A stretch of DNA of 64,000 bases, from assembly GCF_019468565.1 (NCBI RefSeq), contig NZ_CP080521.1, positions 2,852,001 through 2,916,000 of the forward strand, read 5' to 3'. The notes beneath the pieces are model-generated. The model was not told the origin of the DNA. It worked only from the letters and a program-made list of their open reading frames with translations, and did not search any database. A program made the translations under genes and the position numbers. Below, piece after piece: positions 31,333 through 42,066 of the stretch (position 1 is the first letter of the stretch; each line of letters opens with the position of its first letter). This DNA is from Pseudonocardia sp. DSM 110487 (GTDB taxonomy: Bacteria > Actinomycetota > Actinomycetes > Mycobacteriales > Pseudonocardiaceae).

Positions 31333-32127
31333 ATGCCGGCACGCGGATCGCAGCGGCGGCGTGACGAGATCGTGCGGCTCGCCACCACGTCGGGGCTGGC
31401 CAGCGTCGACGAGCTGTCCGAGACGTTCGGGGTCACCGCCTCGACGATCCGGCGCGACCTGGCGCTGCTGACCACACAGGGCCGGCTCGCCCGCACCTAC
31501 GGCGGCGCGATGGCGCTCACGGCGCACCCGGAGACGTCGCTGCGCCAGCGGATCGGGGAGGCGTTCGGGGCCAAGCGCGCGATCGCGCGGGTGGCCGCGG
31601 CCGAGGTCGGCCCGGGGGAGACCGTGCTGCTGGACGCGGGCTCGACGGTCGGGGCGCTCGCCCACGAGCTGCGGTCGGTACCCGGCCTCACGGCCGTCAC
31701 GGTAGGCCTGACCGCCCTGCAGGAGCTCAGCGACGCCGAGGGGGTCACCGTCCACTGCCTCGGCGGCACGCTGCGGCCGCTGAGCCAGGGCTTCGTCGGC
31801 CCCCTCGCGGAGGCGGCGCTGGAGCGGGTGACGTTCGACCGGGCCTTCCTCGGCGCCGACGGCGTCACGGCCGAGGGCCTGTGCGAGGCCGACCTCGCCC
31901 AGACCCGGCTCAAGGAGCTCATGGCCCGCCGGGCCACGGACGTCTACGTGCTCGCCCACGGCGCGAAGCTGGGGCGGTCCCCGTTCCACGCGTGGGCCCG
32001 GCTCGAGCCCGGATGGACGCTGATCACGGATGCGAGCGCGGAACCCGCGAGCGTCGGACGGCTCCGCGGCGCGGGGATCACGGTGGTGGTCGCCGGGGTG
32101 GCCGAGGGCGTCGAGTCGTCCGCCTGA
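31333..32127 (+). CDS. DeoR/GlpR family transcriptional regulator of the sugar-acid cluster
   Basis: A 264-residue DeoR-type regulator. The winged helix-turn-helix ASVDELSETFGVTASTIRRDLALLTTQGRLARTYGGA lies at about 23-60. The ligand domain has VLLDAGSTVGALAHEL, FLGADGVTAEGLCEADL and VLAHGAKLG, where many DeoR proteins read VAD-x-S-K. It starts 51 bp after the kinase-PdxA2 fusion on the same strand. A phosphorylated four-carbon acid is a plausible effector and the palindrome pair at 29010-29055 a plausible target; both are inferences. Confidence 0.88.
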   Translation: MPARGSQRRRDEIVRLATTSGLASVDELSETFGVTASTIRRDLALLTTQGRLARTYGGAMALTAHPETSLRQRIGEAFGAKRAIARVAAAEVGPGETVLLDAGSTVGALAHELRSVPGLTAVTVGLTALQELSDAEGVTVHCLGGTLRPLSQGFVGPLAEAALERVTFDRAFLGADGVTAEGLCEADLAQTRLKELMARRATDVYVLAHGAKLGRSPFHAWARLEPGWTLITDASAEPASVGRLRGAGITVVVAGVAEGVESSA

Positions 32128-32415
32128 TCTCGCTCCACCTCGGCGCTCAGCTTGATCGTTTCATCCGAGCGGAGCAAGAAATGCAGACGTCGGGCACTCG
32201 CTGTAACAGTCGCAGGCAAGTGGTCGAGTCCCAGTCGGCTGTTCGCGTGATGCATGGCCAGTTGATCGCTGTCCTTGCTAACGTGTCGTCACCCCCGGTT
32301 ACAGCTCCCTGCAATTCGACCAAATGCCAGCGTGTTTCGGCTCGCCGTATGCTCCGCCGTGTCATCCAGCGGACCAGCGGGCGTGCCGGGTGTCGCGCTG
32401 CGCTGGAGGATGCGC

Positions 32416-34308
<1,893 letters not shown>

Positions 34309-34324
34309 GTACCCAGGCGTACCG

Positions 34325-34714
34325 ATGAACGAAGCGGAGCCACCCCGGCATGCCGCCAACGGTCCGTCGCCCCGGCGGCTCGTTCCGATCTACGCCGTCA
34401 CCGGCGGGCGCACCCGGTCGGCGGGCCGTGAGCTGCCGATGGAGTCACTCGTGAGCGTGACCGAACGGGCCCGCTGGGCCGGGCACCGGCTCGAGAACGA
34501 GTACCGCACGATCCTCGAGCTGGCGCGCCGACCGGTGGCGCTGGTCGAGATCGGCGCCGCGCTCAACGTGCCGGTGACCGTGGCACGCGTCCTCGTCAGC
34601 GACCTCGTCGGCGACGGCTACCTCGACGTCCACGCCCCACCACCGGTGTTCGCCGACGGCCGCCCAACCTCCGCCGTGCTCACCCAGCTCCTGGCGGGTC
34701 TGCGGGCACGCTGA
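34325..34714 (+). CDS. DUF742 family protein (CvnC-like)
   Basis: A 129-residue protein with the DUF742 pattern: RRLVPIYAVTGGRTRSAGRELPMESLVSVTERAR, then EYRTILELARRPVALVEIGAALNVPVTVARVLVSDLVGDGYLDVHAP, a winged-helix-like C-terminal half. In Streptomyces conservons DUF742 (CvnC) works with a CvnA kinase, a Roadblock protein (CvnB) and a Ras-like GTPase (CvnD). Here only CvnA and CvnC partners are adjacent. It lies 16 bp after the kinase and ends before a convergent gene. Confidence 0.85.
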   Translation: MNEAEPPRHAANGPSPRRLVPIYAVTGGRTRSAGRELPMESLVSVTERARWAGHRLENEYRTILELARRPVALVEIGAALNVPVTVARVLVSDLVGDGYLDVHAPPPVFADGRPTSAVLTQLLAGLRAR

Positions 34715-34754
34715 GGATCACTCGACCGAGCTCGGCACCGACGGGTGCCGGGCT

Positions 34755-35564
34755 TCAGGTGAGGTGGTCGAAGTCGCCCCGCACCCAGCCGATGTACCGG
34801 TCGGCCGACCGGCGGGTGGCCGCGCGGGCGTCCGTGTCGACGGTCTTGCCGAAGTTGTCGTAGAGCCGGTCGAACTCGAGCACCTCGACCGCGCGGGTGA
34901 TCCGATCCACCACGGCCGCGGAGAGGGGGATGCGGTTCGGGTAGCTGCGCATGAAGGTGGTGGTCGCCCGGTCCGGGTTGGCCTGGATCGTGTCGCCGCC
35001 CAGTAGCACCCCGTTGCCGCCTGCGCCGGCCGCCCAGTGGGCCACCGCGCTGCCGGGGAAGTGGCCGCCCAGCTGCAGGAGCCTGACCCCGGGCACCACG
35101 TCGAGGCTGCCCGACCACGTGCGGATCACCGGGTCGGGCCGCGCCACCCACTTCTGGTCCGCGTCGGAGACCAGCACCGGCGCATCGCCCAGCGCCCGGC
35201 TCCACTCCACCTGCACGCCGTACATGTGCGGGTGGCTGGCCACGATCGCGGCCACCTCACCCAGCTCCCTGACCTGGCGGGCGGCATCCTCGTCGACGTA
35301 GCCCACCATGTCCCAGATGACGTTGCCCGCGGGCGTGCGCACGAGGTGGGCCTGCTGGCCGATGCCGAGCTTCGGCTCGACGGTGATGCCGAACAGGTCC
35401 GGCTCGAGCTCCCGCACCCGCACCTTGTGCCCTGCCGCGGCCAGCTCGTCCAGGTTGGTCCACTGCTGCCCGTCCGCGGGCACCCATTGCCGCTCGTCGG
35501 AGCAGATGGCACACACCTCGACCGCTTGTTCGTGCTCCACCGCGCAGGTGCTGCAGATGTACAC
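34755..35564 (-). CDS. MBL-fold protein with N-terminal zinc-ribbon
   Basis: A 269-residue protein. The first 22 residues, MYICSTCAVEHEQAVEVCAICSDERQW, hold two CxxC pairs that would form a small zinc ribbon. A metallo-beta-lactamase-like domain follows: QQAHLVRTPAGNVIWDMVGYVDE, the loop ASHPHMYGVQVEW in place of the usual HxHxDH, LLQLGGHFPGSAVAHW and LLGGDTIQANP. The missing Asp-His in the metal loop (HPHMYG) suggests an altered or mono-metal site. The reaction is unknown. It is divergent from a LacI-type regulator, with a palindromic site between. Confidence 0.75.
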   Translation of the reverse strand: MYICSTCAVEHEQAVEVCAICSDERQWVPADGQQWTNLDELAAAGHKVRVRELEPDLFGITVEPKLGIGQQAHLVRTPAGNVIWDMVGYVDEDAARQVRELGEVAAIVASHPHMYGVQVEWSRALGDAPVLVSDADQKWVARPDPVIRTWSGSLDVVPGVRLLQLGGHFPGSAVAHWAAGAGGNGVLLGGDTIQANPDRATTTFMRSYPNRIPLSAAVVDRITRAVEVLEFDRLYDNFGKTVDTDARAATRRSADRYIGWVRGDFDHLT

Positions 35565-35581
35565 GTTCTACCGCCTTGATC

Positions 35582-35600
35582 TTGTACTATCGTTTGTACA
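35582..35600. promoter_or_regulatory. Candidate operator between the MBL and LacI genes
   Basis: TTGTACTATCGTTTGTACA (35582-35600) contains TTGTAC twice, 12 bp apart, and is an imperfect inverted repeat around GTAC cores. It is AT-rich against the background and sits midway between the two divergent starts. It may be an autoregulatory LacI site or part of a promoter. Confidence 0.4.
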
Positions 35601-35636
35601 GCCACTGAACAGCAGTGCGCACGGTCGCGTCAAGGG

Positions 35637-36665
35637 GTGCCGGTGCCAGCAGTGCCACCCCGCCGGGTCACCTTGAAGGACATCGCGCGGGACTCGGGCG
35701 TCTCCGTGACGACCGCCTCCCGCGCCCTCCACGGCGCGACCGGCGGGGCGCGGGCGCCGTCGGAGGACACGGCCGCGCGGGTACGGGCGGCCGCGACCCG
35801 GCTCGGCTACTCCCGCGACCAGCTGGCCAGCGGCCTGCGCACCCGCCGCAGCTGGCTGCTCGGGATGCTCGTCCCACGCCTGTCCGATTACGTGCTGGCC
35901 ACGATCTACGAGGGGGTCGAGGAGGCCGCGCGGCTCGCGGGGTACGGCGCCGTCGTCGCGAACACCTACGACGACCCGGACGAGCAGCGGGCCCGCGCCG
36001 AGGTCGTGCTCGACCACCGCGTCGAGGGACTGATCATCGGCGACGCCTCCGAGCGCGGCAACCTGCTCGACGACCTCGAGCGAAGGGGCGTCCCGTTCGT
36101 GCTCGTCAGCCGGCGGACCGGCAGCCACCCCGCGGTGACCGGGGATGACCTCACGGGCGGTCGTCTCGTCGCGGAACACCTCCTCGACCGGGGCCACGTC
36201 CGGGTCGCGGTCCTCGCGGGCGAGGCCTACGCCAGCACCGGCAGGGACCGGACGAGGGGGTTCCTGGAGCGCTGGTCGGCAGCGGGGCGGACCGTGCCGG
36301 CGGATCGGGTGGTCCACGGGCCCTTCGACGCGGCCGGTGGGCGCGAGGCGATGCAGCGAGTCCTGGACACTCCCGGGCCGCCGCCGACCGCGGTATTCGC
36401 CGTGAACGACTTCGCGGCGATCGGGGCGATGGGCGCCCTGCGCGACGCCGGGCTGCGCGTCGGCCGGGACGTCGCGCTCGTCGGCTACAACGACGTGTCC
36501 CTCGCCGCGGAGCTGCCGATCCCGCTGAGCACGGTCGCCACCCCGAACCTCGAGATGGGGCGCAGAGGGGTGGAACTCCTCGTCGAGATCCTGGACGGCG
36601 GGCGGCCCGGCTCCGTCCTGCTGCCGCCGGAGCTGCGCATCCGGGCGTCGAGCGGCCCGGGTTGA
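35637..36665 (+). CDS. LacI family transcriptional regulator
   Basis: A 342-residue LacI-type regulator. The N-terminal HTH VTLKDIARDSGVSVTTASRALHG (about 11-33) is followed by the hinge region with LGYSRDQLASGLRTRRS. A periplasmic-binding-like effector domain contains LGMLVPRLSDYVLATIYEGVEEAARLAGYGAVV, AVFAVNDFAAIGAMGALRDAGLRVGRDVALVGYNDV and the terminal PPELRIRAS. GTG 35637 is chosen, with AAGG just upstream. The effector is probably a sugar. It has no transporter next to it and could act on more distant genes. Confidence 0.9.
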   Translation: MPVPAVPPRRVTLKDIARDSGVSVTTASRALHGATGGARAPSEDTAARVRAAATRLGYSRDQLASGLRTRRSWLLGMLVPRLSDYVLATIYEGVEEAARLAGYGAVVANTYDDPDEQRARAEVVLDHRVEGLIIGDASERGNLLDDLERRGVPFVLVSRRTGSHPAVTGDDLTGGRLVAEHLLDRGHVRVAVLAGEAYASTGRDRTRGFLERWSAAGRTVPADRVVHGPFDAAGGREAMQRVLDTPGPPPTAVFAVNDFAAIGAMGALRDAGLRVGRDVALVGYNDVSLAAELPIPLSTVATPNLEMGRRGVELLVEILDGGRPGSVLLPPELRIRASSGPG

Positions 36666-36704
36666 CCCCGCTGGCTGGGGGATCGCGGTGGGAAGGGGTG
36701 GTGA

Positions 36705-38072
36705 TCACCCGAGCAGGTGGGCCGCCTGGACGCGGTGCAGGTGGATCAGGATGTCGTGGGTCCTTCCGAGCGCGATCGGACGGTCTGGCTGAGGCCATGC
36801 GGTGCCGATGGAGCGGGTCGCCCGAGGCTCCGCCAACCAGGCACGCGCCGCGGCCGGCGCGCTACGCAGGTCGAGCAGGTAGTCGCGCAGCGCCACCTCG
36901 TCCAACACGTACTCGTTGCTGCCCGCGCCGGCTGGACTTACCGCGAAGGTGCCGAGCTGGTCGTTCTCGTCCTCGGCGTTGAACGACCCGTGGTGGAACG
37001 TGAAGCCGACACTGACGTAGCCCGCGCCCAGCCGGTCGCGCAGGAAGGCGCCCTGCATCCTGGGGTACTGCTCGGGTTCGTGGGACTCGTAGCCGACGTG
37101 TCCGTTGTGGGCGGACACGAGGATCTTCGCTCCGGTCTGCTCGTGCCACCAGGCGGTGTTTTCGGCCATGACCTGGTCCCGGTAGAGCATGGCGTCCCGG
37201 ACCTTCGCGGGGTCGTCCAGGTCGAACGAGTACAGCGTGGCGACCTGTGCGATGGCGCGCGCGTGCTGGACCGTCCACGTGAACTCCTCGCTGGTGGCAT
37301 GCGTCGCCGCCAGCGCATCCATGGCCTGCTGAGCCGTCCTGGCGACCGCTTGCCGTTGGCCGATCGGTAGCCCCGGATAGGTGGACATCCAGGTGCCGGC
37401 GTCCGTGGTCGGGCGCAGGTCCCGGTACGCCTCCATGAACTGCGCCAACAGCGTGGGGTGGTGCGCGCGGACGTACCCGGTCACCCGGTCGAGCAGCTCG
37501 GGGCCGGCGTAGCCGAGGTCGTTGCCCATGAACTGGACCTGCGTGGCGTGCCGGGAGTTGTAGTCGCGCATCCACTCGATGAAGTCCCGGTACTCGGTGG
37601 TGCGCCAGAACCGGTACGAGTCCTGCAACTCTTCCTGCATGATCTGGTCGAGATCGCCCGTCCCGTGCCGCACGTACTCGTTCAGGCGGACCCCGCCGCT
37701 CCAGCCGGTCTCCAGCGAGAACGTGGTGAACCCCTTCTCCTCGACCAGGTAGCGGAACACCCGGTGCTTCATCGTGAAGAACTCGCGCGAACCGTGTGTG
37801 GCCTCGCCCAGCCCCACCACCTGGGCGTCGGCGACCATCGCGCCGAGCGGGCGAAGGTCACGCAGGTCGCCGTGCGGCTCGATGGAACGCAGGGCATGCG
37901 CGTCACGGCCTAGCGCGGCAACGGGATCGTCCGCGTCGGCGGGTGCCGAAGCGGGCGGGGCCGCGGACGCGGCGACGGCCGACGCGGCGGCGCCCGTGCC
38001 TGCGACGCCGAGCCCGAGGGCCAGCAGCGCGCCCACTACACATCGTCGGTAGCTCGCTGTGGCTCGTGTCAT
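36705..38072 (-). CDS. Secreted erythromycin-esterase family protein
   Basis: A 455-residue protein starting MTRATASYRRC (ATG 38072), with a signal peptide (VVGALLALGLGVAGTGAAASA) and probable cleavage near 35-45. The erythromycin-esterase domain shows VVGLGEATHGSREFFTMKHRVFRYLVEEKGFTTFSLETGWSGGVRLNEYV and later ILVSAHNGHVGY and GFTFHHGSF. The His/Glu residues of EreA-type catalysis (GEATHG, HNGHV) are retained. Family members include macrolide esterases and many uncharacterised exported hydrolases. Macrolide hydrolysis cannot be claimed from sequence alone. It is divergent from SBP56. Confidence 0.82.
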   Translation of the reverse strand: MTRATASYRRCVVGALLALGLGVAGTGAAASAVAASAAPPASAPADADDPVAALGRDAHALRSIEPHGDLRDLRPLGAMVADAQVVGLGEATHGSREFFTMKHRVFRYLVEEKGFTTFSLETGWSGGVRLNEYVRHGTGDLDQIMQEELQDSYRFWRTTEYRDFIEWMRDYNSRHATQVQFMGNDLGYAGPELLDRVTGYVRAHHPTLLAQFMEAYRDLRPTTDAGTWMSTYPGLPIGQRQAVARTAQQAMDALAATHATSEEFTWTVQHARAIAQVATLYSFDLDDPAKVRDAMLYRDQVMAENTAWWHEQTGAKILVSAHNGHVGYESHEPEQYPRMQGAFLRDRLGAGYVSVGFTFHHGSFNAEDENDQLGTFAVSPAGAGSNEYVLDEVALRDYLLDLRSAPAAARAWLAEPRATRSIGTAWPQPDRPIALGRTHDILIHLHRVQAAHLLG

Positions 38073-38313
38073 CGCCGCTCCGTCCGTCGATCGGGCCTTG
38101 ACCGTAGAAGCGGAATCGGGGTCAGCGCGGTGTCGCGGTCCCCCGAGGAGTGGGTGGTGCCAGCTGCACCCCCGGTGCAAGGTGAGCTGCACCTACGGGC
38201 GGCAGACGGAGCATTGTGCTGTCGCCGCTTCGCTGTTAGGCAGGACTGTTCCGGCATCACGACGAACGGCCGGGTGCGCCCGACCGTCGGTCACGAGGGC
38301 AGAGGAGGTCCCC

Positions 38314-39720
38314 ATGACCCAGCCGACCGTCGACCCGACGTTCTACCGCTCGGCGGCCGAAGCCGCCGCCGCCCCGGCCGAGCAGCTGGCCTACGTCGTC
38401 GCGTTCGACCGGGCCGCCCAGAAACACGACGCGATGACCGTCGTCGACGTGAACCCGTCGTCCGGCAGCTACGGGCAGGTCGTCGGCTGGACGGACGTCC
38501 CGGGTGTCGGCCACGAGCTGCACCACTTCGGCTGGAACGCGTGCTCGAGCGCGCTGCGGCACGAGGGCCACGGCCACGAGCTCTCCCGGCGCTACCTGCT
38601 CGTGCCGGGCCTGCGCTCGTCGGACATCCACGTGCTCGACACCCAGCCGGACCCGCGCGCCCCGCGGCTGGTCCGGACTATCAGCGGCAAGGAGCTGTCC
38701 GACAAGGCCGGCTACTCCCGCCCGCACACGATGCACTGCGGCCCGGAGGGGGTCTTCATGACGTGCATCGGCGGCCCCGAGGGCGACGACGACGGCCCCG
38801 GTGGGATCGCGCTGCTCGACCACGCGACGTTCGACGTCCTACGGGCCTGGGAGACCGACCGCGGCCCGCAGCACCTCGCCTACGACGCCTGGTGGCACCT
38901 CAACCAGAACACGCTGATCTCCAGCGAGTGGGGCAGCCCGTCGATGATCGAGGACGGCATCGTCCCCGAGCTGCTCCTCGGCGGGCGCTACGGCCATGCC
39001 CTGCATTTCTGGGACCTCGCGGAGGGCCGGCACCTGCAACGCATCGACCTCGGCGCGCAGCACCAGATCACGCTCGAGGTCCGCCCGTCCCACGACCCGG
39101 ATGCGACGTGGGGGTTCGCCGGGGTGGCGATCTCCACCGAGGACCTGTCCGCCTCGGTCTGGCGGTGGTTCCGGGACGGCGGCGAGTGGAAGGCCGAGAA
39201 GGTCATCAGCGTCCCCGCCGAACCCGCCGACCCGGACCGGCTGCCACCCGCGCTCAAGCCCTTCGGCGCCGTGCCGCCGCTCATCACCGACATCGACCTC
39301 TCGGTTGACGACCGGTTCCTCTACGTCTCCTGCTGGGGCACCGGGGAGATGAAGCAGTTCGACGTCTCGGACCCGGCGCAGCCCTGGCAGACGGGTTCGA
39401 TCCGGCTCGGTGGCATCGTGGACCGGGCCGCGCATCCGGCCCGGCCGGACCTGCCGCTCGCCGGTGGACCGCAGATGGTCGAGGTCAGCCGCGACGGGCG
39501 CCGCGTCTACTTCACCAACTCGCTCTACGGCGCGTGGGACGACCAGTTCTACCCCGACGGCGTGGGCGCGTGGATGGCGAAGCTCGACGCCGACCCGGCC
39601 GGTGGCCTCGCCGTGGACGAGCGGTTCTTCCTGCACGGGGACGACTTCAGGGGCCTGCGGCCGCACCAGGTCCGGCTGCAGGGCGGTGACGCGTCCTCGG
39701 ACTCCTACTGCTACCGCTGA
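38314..39720 (+). CDS. Selenium-binding protein SBP56 / methanethiol oxidase family
   Basis: A 468-residue cytosolic beta-propeller protein, ATG 38314 with AGAGGAGG upstream. Family blocks include HELHHFGWNACSS, YLLVPGLRSSDIHVLDT, SRPHTMHCGPEGVFMTCIGGPEGDDDGPGGIALLDH, LISSEWGSPSMIEDG, YGHALHFWDLAEGRHLQRIDLG and LPLAGGPQMVEVSRDGRRVYFTNSLYGAWDDQFYP. Bacterial members with this fold are copper-dependent methanethiol oxidases giving H2S, H2O2 and formaldehyde. The conserved His-rich segments expected for copper binding are present. The 3' end overlaps the convergent GNAT gene by 74 bp. Confidence 0.93.
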   Translation: MTQPTVDPTFYRSAAEAAAAPAEQLAYVVAFDRAAQKHDAMTVVDVNPSSGSYGQVVGWTDVPGVGHELHHFGWNACSSALRHEGHGHELSRRYLLVPGLRSSDIHVLDTQPDPRAPRLVRTISGKELSDKAGYSRPHTMHCGPEGVFMTCIGGPEGDDDGPGGIALLDHATFDVLRAWETDRGPQHLAYDAWWHLNQNTLISSEWGSPSMIEDGIVPELLLGGRYGHALHFWDLAEGRHLQRIDLGAQHQITLEVRPSHDPDATWGFAGVAISTEDLSASVWRWFRDGGEWKAEKVISVPAEPADPDRLPPALKPFGAVPPLITDIDLSVDDRFLYVSCWGTGEMKQFDVSDPAQPWQTGSIRLGGIVDRAAHPARPDLPLAGGPQMVEVSRDGRRVYFTNSLYGAWDDQFYPDGVGAWMAKLDADPAGGLAVDERFFLHGDDFRGLRPHQVRLQGGDASSDSYCYR

Positions 39721-40432
39721 GCGTGGGGTCCCACTCCTCGCGCAGCAGCACGCACACCGCGTACGGCGCGTCGTCCTGCTCTCCCGCAACCCCTTCGACG
39801 ATCCCGCGGCTGCGGATCTCACCCGCGTACCGCATGCCGACGCGCTCCATCACCGCCCGCGAACGCTCGTTGTGCCGGACCGTGCACGACACCACTGCGC
39901 GCACGCCGAGGACGTCGAACGCGAACGCCAGCCCGGCGCGGGCGATCTCGGCCGCGTAGCCGCGCCCCCAGAACTGGTGCCGCAATGCCCATCCGATCTC
40001 GAGCCAGTTCGCGTGCGCGGTGAACGGGCGGCGGACGTCGTGCGCGACGCGCACCCACGGTTCCGCCGGGAGGAACGCGTAGAGCTGACCCCAGTCGTCG
40101 TCGACCGGCGTGCGCGACAGCCCGCCGCGACCGACGACCTCGCCGCTCACCCGGTCGTACGCGATCCACTTGTGGACGCCGTGGAAGCGCCACGACTCGC
40201 CCATGAACCTCGCGCGCCGCTCCGCCTGCTCGAGGCTCGGCCTCTCGTCCTCGTACCACGGCCACACCTGGTCGTCGTTGTGCACGGCCCAGAGGTCGGC
40301 TGCGTTGGCGGGACCGACCGGTTCGAGCCGCAGGCGCGTCGTGAACCGAGCGGCCGGGAGCGGGTCTTCCACGTGGCGCAGTCTGCTCGCCCAGCCGATC
40401 ACCCGGAGCGCGTGCTCCCGGGTGTCTGCCAC
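39647..40432 (-). CDS. GNAT family N-acetyltransferase (RimJ/RimL type)
   Basis: A 261-residue acetyltransferase from GTG 40432. FTTRLRLEPVGPANAADLWAVHNDDQVWPWY is the RimJ-like start. The acetyl-CoA loop is FWGRGYAAEIARAGLAFAFDVLGVRAVVSCT, followed by NERSRAVMERVGMRYAGEI. The last 25 residues (GSSRSPRTRHRPAAGPGAAAGP) are low complexity and arise from reading antisense through the SBP56 3' end. The functional domain therefore probably ends near LLREEWDPTL. The start overlaps the gene at 40399-42051 by 34 bp. The substrate is unknown. Confidence 0.82.
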   Translation of the reverse strand: MADTREHALRVIGWASRLRHVEDPLPAARFTTRLRLEPVGPANAADLWAVHNDDQVWPWYEDERPSLEQAERRARFMGESWRFHGVHKWIAYDRVSGEVVGRGGLSRTPVDDDWGQLYAFLPAEPWVRVAHDVRRPFTAHANWLEIGWALRHQFWGRGYAAEIARAGLAFAFDVLGVRAVVSCTVRHNERSRAVMERVGMRYAGEIRSRGIVEGVAGEQDDAPYAVCVLLREEWDPTLSGSSRSPRTRHRPAAGPGAAAGP

Positions 40433-42051
40433 TCGGGTGGGTGGTAGCGCAGGGCCACCTCGACGGCGCCGGGGGAGCGCCAGGCCAGGTAGAGGCGGGT
40501 GCCGCCGAGCGCGTCCGTGCCCCCGGTGACGGTGTAGGCCTCGCCGGGCCGGTAGACCGGGGGCCGATCGGGGCCGGAGCCAGCGCCGGGACCGATGCGG
40601 AGCGTGGCGCCGTCTGCGGTGTAGGTCGCCGTGCCCGCCACGAGTTCGAAGCGGTCGTCGCCGAGCGGCACGGCTCCGGTCAGCTCACCGCCAGGGGACA
40701 GGGCGATCTCGAGGGCGTGGGCGGTGGCGGGGCCGTCGGTCGTGACGGTGAGGTCGGCCCCGTCGGAGTGGAGGCGCACATCGACCGTCGTCGTCAGCGT
40801 GACGGGGTCGCGGGAGCGCTGACCGAAGCTCATCCGGGCGGCGAATCGACCCTCGTGCTCCAGGGCGTAACCCCCGTCGTCGTGCCGGGCGGCCGGGGGG
40901 AGGGGCTGGTAGTACGCGGCGCTCACCGTCTCGCGGAGCACGATCCGGTCGCCGCTCACGGACATCTCCTCGGCGCGGAACGGGCCGAGTCCGAAGAAGT
41001 CGCGGGAGAGCCGGACCGACTCGACGGCCACGGCGCCGGCGCGCATCCGCAGGAATGTGGGGTTGCAGGCCAGCCCGGACGCGATCCGCCCTGCCGCGGG
41101 GACGTCCGAGCCGCCGTAGACGGTGAACTCGGTGTCCTGCCTGGTCTCGCGGAGCAGGCGGGCGTCGCGGAAGAGGCGCCGGACCCGTCCCGGGCTCGTC
41201 CCGGCCGGCAGCGGCGCCGCGAGCGACGGGTCCAGCAACCGCTCGGCGAGCACGTCGACCGCGGGAACGCCGGGCGCATCGGCCGCCCGGCGGGCTCCGT
41301 CGGCACAGCGGGCGCAGGAGTGGTGCAGCGCGGCACGCGTGAGCTGACCGAGGAAGGGGCCGAGGGGGAACGGGTCGTGCTGGTCCTGGCGGCGCGAATG
41401 CAGCGTCTCCACCGTGCCGTCGCGGCTGGTGAGGTCGAGCTGGGCGTGCAGGTTGCGGTGCACGACGTCGAGCAGGTCGGGCCGGTCGAGCAGGTCGGCG
41501 AGGACGGTCAGCGACGGGTTGGAGACGCGCGAAGCGTAGTTCGGGCTCCGCTCGCTGTAGAGGCCGTCGGCGTCGACGTCGATCCCCTCGGAGAGCCACT
41601 CCCGGGCCCGGTCCAGCAGCGCGGGGGCGTCGAGCACAGTGCCGGACCGGGCCAGCGCGGCCGCCAGCTCCCACCGGTGGTTGGGCGTGTGCACGCCCCC
41701 GGCCAGCAATGCGGGAGCGGCGGCGCGCACGATGCGGGTCAGCCGCTCGTGCAGGTCGTCGGGCCATGTCACGTCCCGCAGGAGGCGGACGGTGAGGGCA
41801 GCGTCGTTGATCGTGAACGCCGAGTCGGGCGGCGAGGCCAGGTTGTCGCCGCCCGCGAAGAGCCCGTCGTCGGCCTGGAGGGCTTCGAGCTCCGCGGTCC
41901 ACTCGCTCGCCGCGCGCACGACGGCCGGGTCGCCGACCTTCGGCGAGTCCGGGTGCAGCGCGAGGACGACGGCCTTCTTGACCGCCCTCATCACGCCCCG
42001 GTGGCCGTCGAGCCGGGCGTCCTCCGCCTGGGCGGCGCGCGCCAGGTGCAT
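40399..42051 (-). CDS. Unassigned enzyme-like protein in a sugar ABC operon (alginate lyase / heparinase-like layout)
   Basis: A 550-residue protein with no signal peptide. The N-terminal half is all-helical with repeats of the (alpha/alpha)-toroid type: WTAELEALQADDGLFAGGDNLASPPDSAFTIND, HTPNHRWELAAALARSG and GLYSERSPNYASRVSNPSL. The C-terminal half is beta-sandwich-like. This layout and the NHRWE and SERSPNYA segments recall heparinase II/III-type polysaccharide lyases and unsaturated glucuronyl hydrolases, but I cannot name a family. It is the last gene of the SBP-permease-permease operon, 15 bp after the second permease. Processing of the imported oligosaccharide is the inferred role. Confidence 0.5.
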   Translation of the reverse strand: MHLARAAQAEDARLDGHRGVMRAVKKAVVLALHPDSPKVGDPAVVRAASEWTAELEALQADDGLFAGGDNLASPPDSAFTINDAALTVRLLRDVTWPDDLHERLTRIVRAAAPALLAGGVHTPNHRWELAAALARSGTVLDAPALLDRAREWLSEGIDVDADGLYSERSPNYASRVSNPSLTVLADLLDRPDLLDVVHRNLHAQLDLTSRDGTVETLHSRRQDQHDPFPLGPFLGQLTRAALHHSCARCADGARRAADAPGVPAVDVLAERLLDPSLAAPLPAGTSPGRVRRLFRDARLLRETRQDTEFTVYGGSDVPAAGRIASGLACNPTFLRMRAGAVAVESVRLSRDFFGLGPFRAEEMSVSGDRIVLRETVSAAYYQPLPPAARHDDGGYALEHEGRFAARMSFGQRSRDPVTLTTTVDVRLHSDGADLTVTTDGPATAHALEIALSPGGELTGAVPLGDDRFELVAGTATYTADGATLRIGPGAGSGPDRPPVYRPGEAYTVTGGTDALGGTRLYLAWRSPGAVEVALRYHPPEWQTPGSTRSG

Positions 42052-42066
42052 CAGTCCTTTGCCCCT

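Noticed and set aside
37023..37103. Antisense frames across the erythromycin-esterase gene
   Set aside because: Several long plus-strand frames exist there, but all are antisense shadows of a gene with a signal peptide and conserved family motifs.
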